Shown here: positions 60,632 to 64,000 of the stretch, piece after piece
Layout of the letters: each line of letters starts with the position of its first letter
Position numbering within the stretch: the first letter of the stretch is position 1
NCBI RefSeq assembly: GCF_038433155.1
Contig: NZ_JBCDMW010000010.1
Span: 1-64,000, forward strand
Direction of reading: 5' to 3'
Source: Luteococcus sp038433155
GTDB lineage: Bacteria; Actinomycetota; Actinomycetes; Propionibacteriales; Propionibacteriaceae
DNA: 64,000 nucleotides
Program-made: the position numbers and the translations under genes
The notes under the pieces: generated by a model
What the model saw: only the letters and a program-made list of their open reading frames with translations
What the model was told of the DNA's origin: nothing
The model's database searches: none

Positions 60632-63220
60632 ATGACTACCGCAAACATCACTCGTGAGAGCGCCCAGCAGCGCTCCCGGATTGTCACCGCCGAGGCCTAC
60701 CTGGTCACCGTCGACCTGTCCGGCCTGGGCCTGGACGGAGAACCGCTGGCCGAGCCCACCGAGACCTTCCTGTCGACCTCGGAGATCACCTTCACCAGCC
60801 AGGGCGGCGAATCCCACGTCGACCTGATTGCCGACGAGGTGTTGGACGCCTGGCTGGACGAGACCCAGGTGGACGTCACCCGCTTCGCCGACGGCACCTT
60901 GCCCTTCAGCAGTGAGCCCGGCGAGCACCGGCTGGTGGTCACCGCCCTGTGCCGTTACTCGCACACCGGCGAGGGCCTGCACCGCTTCGTCGACCCGGCC
61001 GACGGCAAGGTCTACCTCTACACCCAGTTCGAGACCGCCGATGCCCGCCGGATGTACGCCACCTTCGAGCAGCCCGACCAGAAGGCCACCTTCCAGCTGA
61101 ACGTGATTGCGCCCAGGCACTGGCAGGTGGTCAGCAATGCCCAGGCCGTCGAACCCGTCGAGGGCGCCAATGGCAACGGCATCTGGGAGTTCGAGCCGAC
61201 ACTGAAGGTGGCCACCTACATCACCGCCCTGATCGCGGGCGAGTACCACCGCGTCGAACACACCCTGAAGACCAAACTGGGCGAGATCCCCGCCTCGGTG
61301 ATGTGCCGCCAGTCCATGGCCGAATTCCTGGACGACGAGCGGATCATGCACACCACCCAGCGCGGCTTCGACGTCTTCGAGGCCAGCTTCGGCCACCCCT
61401 ACCCCTTCGGTAGCTATGACCAGATCTTCGTGCCGGAGTTCAATGCCGGGGCCATGGAGAATGCCGGCTGCGTCACCTTCCGCGACGAGTACCTCTTCCG
61501 CTCCCGCGTCGGGCAGGAGATGTACGAGTCCCGGGACAACACCATCCTGCACGAGCTGGCGCACATGTGGTTCGGGGACCTGGTCACCATGACCTGGTGG
61601 GATGACCTGTGGCTGAACGAGAGCTTCGCGGAATGGGCCAGCCACTTCTGCCTGGCCAAGATCCACGAGGCCGACGGCGGGACCGACCCCTGGGTGGGCT
61701 TCTGCAATGGCCGCAAGTCCTGGGCCTACCGGCAGGACCAGCTGCCCACCACCCACCCGATTGCCGCGGACATGGTGGACCTGGAGGCCGTCGAGCAAAA
61801 CTTCGACGGGATCACCTATGCCAAGGGCGCCTCCGTGCTGAAGCAGCTGGTGGCCTTCGTCGGGGAGGACGCCTTCCTGGCCGGGGTGCAGGCCTACTTC
61901 GCCGAGCACGCCTTCGGCAACACGCAGCTCTCCGACCTGCTGGGGGCACTGGAGAAGAGCTCCGGCCGGGACCTGTCCAACTTCTCCGCCCAGTGGCTGG
62001 AGACCACGGGCCCGAATGTGCTGCGCGCCGACTTCGACCTGGATGACCAGGGCAGGTTCACCCGCTTCGACGTCGTGCAGACCGCCAACCCGGAACACCC
62101 GACGCTGCGCACCCACCGGATGGGGATCGGCGTCTTCACCCTGACCGACGGGGTGCTGCGCCGCAGCCATGAGCTGGAGGTGGACATCGACGGGGAACGC
62201 ACCCCGATCCCCGCCCTGGTGGGGGTGCACCGCGGTGACCTGGTGCTGCTCAATGACCGGGACCTGACCTACGCCAAGGTGCGGCTGGACGAGCAGTCGC
62301 TGGCCACCCTGGTGCAGCACGTGCACCAGATGGAGGACCCGCTGGCGCGGGCCGTCTGTTGGGCGGCCGCCTGGGACATGTGCCGCGACGCAGAGATGCC
62401 CGCCGCGGACTACATCTCGCTGGTGCTGCAGGGGATCGCGCAGGAGACCGACCCGGCCGCGCTGGCCTTCCTGCGCAACCAGGCGGTCCTGGCCGGCACC
62501 TCCTACACCCCGGATGACCAGCGGGCCGCTGGCCGGGCGCGTCTCACCGCCGGCTTCGCCGGCCTGTTGAAGCAGTCCGAGCCGGGCAGCGACCACCAGT
62601 TGGGCTTTGCCAACGGGATCATCTCCGCGGTGGATTCGGCCGCCGGCGCTGAGCTGCTCAAGGCCTGGCTGGCAGGCGATGAGGTGCCCGACGGCCTGCA
62701 GATCGACGCCGACATGCGCTGGCGGATCACCCGGGCGCTGGCCCGGATGGGTGCCGTCGGCACCGCCGAGATCGACGCCGAGGCGCAGCGGGACAAGACC
62801 ATCTCCGGCGCCGAGTGGGCGGCCGCCTGCCGCGCGAGCCTGCCCACCACAGAGGCCAAGGCGGAGGCCTGGCGGCTGGCCTGCGAGGACCCGGAGGTGC
62901 CCAATGGCACCCAGGAGCAGGTCTGCCGCGCGTTCTGGAGCGACACCCAGGGTGAGCTGCTGCAGCCCTACGCCGACAAGTACCTGGAGCTGTGCCGTGC
63001 GATCAGCGGCGCCGAGGGCATCTGGAAGACCCGCGGTCACGCCGCCAGCCAGAATGCCCTGGTGCTGCTCTTCCCCACCGTCCCGGTGGCCGGCGAGGCC
63101 TTCCTGGGCCGGGTGGAGGAGCTGTTGGCCACCGACCTTTCGGCCGGGGTACGACGGGTGCTGCTTGAGCAGTCCGACGCGGCCCGACGGGCGCTGCGCT
63201 GCCAGGCCGCCAGCGCCTGA
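60632..63220 (+). CDS. pepN: Aminopeptidase N (M1 family)
   Basis: An 862-residue zinc aminopeptidase. The exopeptidase motif is GAMENAG near residue 272, and the zinc site is HELAHMWFGDLVT...WLNESFAEW near residue 306. The C-terminal half is the ERAP1-like helical domain. It trims N-terminal residues from peptides in the cytosol. The ATG at 60632 gives the usual N-terminus MTTANITRESAQQRS. A GTG at 60581, 6 nt after TAGGCT (60569-60574), would be leaderless and add 17 residues. An EPVEG stretch near residue 174 is encoded by a repeat-like sequence (61151-61164). Confidence 0.94.
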   Translation: MTTANITRESAQQRSRIVTAEAYLVTVDLSGLGLDGEPLAEPTETFLSTSEITFTSQGGESHVDLIADEVLDAWLDETQVDVTRFADGTLPFSSEPGEHRLVVTALCRYSHTGEGLHRFVDPADGKVYLYTQFETADARRMYATFEQPDQKATFQLNVIAPRHWQVVSNAQAVEPVEGANGNGIWEFEPTLKVATYITALIAGEYHRVEHTLKTKLGEIPASVMCRQSMAEFLDDERIMHTTQRGFDVFEASFGHPYPFGSYDQIFVPEFNAGAMENAGCVTFRDEYLFRSRVGQEMYESRDNTILHELAHMWFGDLVTMTWWDDLWLNESFAEWASHFCLAKIHEADGGTDPWVGFCNGRKSWAYRQDQLPTTHPIAADMVDLEAVEQNFDGITYAKGASVLKQLVAFVGEDAFLAGVQAYFAEHAFGNTQLSDLLGALEKSSGRDLSNFSAQWLETTGPNVLRADFDLDDQGRFTRFDVVQTANPEHPTLRTHRMGIGVFTLTDGVLRRSHELEVDIDGERTPIPALVGVHRGDLVLLNDRDLTYAKVRLDEQSLATLVQHVHQMEDPLARAVCWAAAWDMCRDAEMPAADYISLVLQGIAQETDPAALAFLRNQAVLAGTSYTPDDQRAAGRARLTAGFAGLLKQSEPGSDHQLGFANGIISAVDSAAGAELLKAWLAGDEVPDGLQIDADMRWRITRALARMGAVGTAEIDAEAQRDKTISGAEWAAACRASLPTTEAKAEAWRLACEDPEVPNGTQEQVCRAFWSDTQGELLQPYADKYLELCRAISGAEGIWKTRGHAASQNALVLLFPTVPVAGEAFLGRVEELLATDLSAGVRRVLLEQSDAARRALRCQAASA

Positions 63221-63237
63221 GGCCGGGAGACCTGCCG

Positions 63238-64000
63238 ATGACCCGGGGGCGACGCGCCGGGCTGGGCCACGCGATGGCCCAGTCGGGCGCACGCCCCCGG
63301 GTCACGTACGCCGGGTCCATGGCCCGGCTCGCAGCGGCTGGGCCCCCGGCCCGGCGCGCGTCCCGGCCCCCGGCCCGGCGCGCGTCCCGGCCCCTGGCCC
63401 GGCTCGCGGCTTGGTTGGTGCCGATCACCCTGGGGTTGGCTGGCTGTGGAGGCTCGTTCCCTGCGGCCGGGCCCGGCGGTGGTTCCCCGACGGAGACCCC
63501 ACCCAGCGTCGTGGCCACCGGCGCTACTTCTTCCGGAACCGCTTCTTCCAGCACTCCGGAGGCCAGCCCCAGCCCCTCGGATTCGCCCAGCGATCCGGGG
63601 CTGGGTGATGAGGCCAGCTACACGCCCAGCGTGGACTACGACTACCAGCCGCTGCCCCCGATCGTGCTGCGCGGCCCCCAGGGCGACATCGCAGTACGCA
63701 CCGACGGGACCCTGGCCGGCACGGACCTGCCGGAGGGCAACACCCGACTCACGCTGACCGGCACCAGGATCACGCTCGGCCTGCGCAAGACCGACGTCGT
63801 GGAGGAACTGCCGGGCGGGGCCGTTGCCGCGCGAACGGCATCGGGCCAGCTGCTGCTAGCCGCCACTGCCCCGACGGTGACCGTCCCGGGCAAGCCGCCG
63901 GTGCCGGGCTGGTGGCAGGTCACCGGCCATCGCATGGTCGCGGTGTCAGCCGATGAGAAGCCCTTGCCAAAGCCGACCCGAGTGGTCTCCACCGTCGGGA
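63238..64000 (+). CDS. Putative lipoprotein, truncated by the window edge
   Basis: An open frame from ATG 63238 runs to the end without a stop. The N-terminus is Arg/Ala/Pro-rich and includes two exact 24-bp units (63342-63365, 63366-63389) encoding an 8-residue PPARRASR-type repeat. A hydrophobic segment ends in the lipobox LAGC. A Ser/Thr/Pro/Gly-rich linker and a beta-rich domain follow (ALTLTGTRITLGL-like). No family was recognised. GGGAGA lies 7 nt before the ATG; an ATG at 63319 is the alternative start. Confidence 0.65.
   Translation, partial: MTRGRRAGLGHAMAQSGARPRVTYAGSMARLAAAGPPARRASRPPARRASRPLARLAAWLVPITLGLAGCGGSFPAAGPGGGSPTETPPSVVATGATSSGTASSSTPEASPSPSDSPSDPGLGDEASYTPSVDYDYQPLPPIVLRGPQGDIAVRTDGTLAGTDLPEGNTRLTLTGTRITLGLRKTDVVEELPGGAVAARTASGQLLLAATAPTVTVPGKPPVPGWWQVTGHRMVAVSADEKPLPKPTRVVSTVG

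Noticed and set aside
60599..63292. 897-residue open frame on the minus strand
   Set aside because: Antisense of pepN; no motif, composition typical of shadow frames in high-GC DNA.

Overview
The window is about 70% GC with dense genes and few gaps. It looks like chromosomal DNA of a high-GC actinobacterium, plausibly Propionibacteriales. The supporting genes are a mycothiol-reductase-like thioredoxin-fold protein, a LysX fusion, a SigC-type sigma factor, an actinobacterial tig/clpP1/clpP2/clpX block with a ClgR-like box, an Eis-like acetyltransferase, and many genes with a TANNNT box 6-7 nt before the start codon (leaderless-type promoters). No phage, CRISPR array or intact transposase gene was seen.

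Layout. 0.2-5.6 kb (minus): radical SAM protein, CPBP protease, ndk, DUF4233, folC. 5.8-12.3 kb: a secreted alpha/beta hydrolase, then an envelope thiol-disulfide cluster (DsbA-like, MauE/DoxX-like, DsbA-like on plus; VKOR and a DUF929-like protein on minus). 12.4-15.9 kb: valS and a HAD phosphatase. 16.2-18.9 kb: a Cys-rich zinc-finger protein divergent from a SigC-like sigma factor, followed by modA and modB with no modC. 18.9-24.5 kb: MFS transporter, small hypotheticals, a PRC-barrel/DUF2382 protein, GtrA and a 2-hydroxyacid dehydrogenase. 24.5-24.9 kb: a duplicated repeat unit. 24.9-30.7 kb (minus): clpX, clpP2, clpP1, an AI-2E-family membrane protein, and a trigger factor with a histone-H1-like tail. 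30.9-36.7 kb: tRNA-Gly, a zinc metallopeptidase with a degenerate paralogue, phosphoesterase, DksA-like protein, glycosyltransferase, a 590-bp non-coding stretch with a perfect 31-bp hairpin, and a GNAT. 36.8-43.9 kb: accessory and detoxification genes (a monooxygenase fused to an NAD(P)-binding domain, AraC regulator, two VOC proteins, tRNA-Pro, YidD-like, DJ-1/PfpI, hydrolase). 44-52.2 kb: lysX, a hypothetical with a tiny coupled membrane ORF, Nei-type glycosylase, rpiB, Eis-like. 52.3-64 kb: DUF559 protein, DUF485-actP, ligA, AGCS symporter, Rv2466c-like protein, pepN and a partial lipoprotein.

How the parts work together. The Dsb/VKOR genes can form and recycle disulfides in exported proteins. 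Tig and the Clp proteins form a proteostasis block with a ClgR-like site in front of clpP1. The actP and AGCS uptake genes each have a CRP/GlxR-like palindrome upstream. The two VOC genes share a promoter box next to the araC gene, which suggests a small regulon.

Repeats form a second layer. They include a ~102-bp element with CCCTGCAGATGTTGC-type inverted ends (3 copies), a CTCGACAAGCTCGG-type dispersed repeat that also lies inside genes, a ~156-bp duplicated unit, a ~75-bp tandem repeat and a 31-bp hairpin. These, the face-to-face sigma/zinc-finger promoters and the AraC-box pair are the least ordinary signals in the window.
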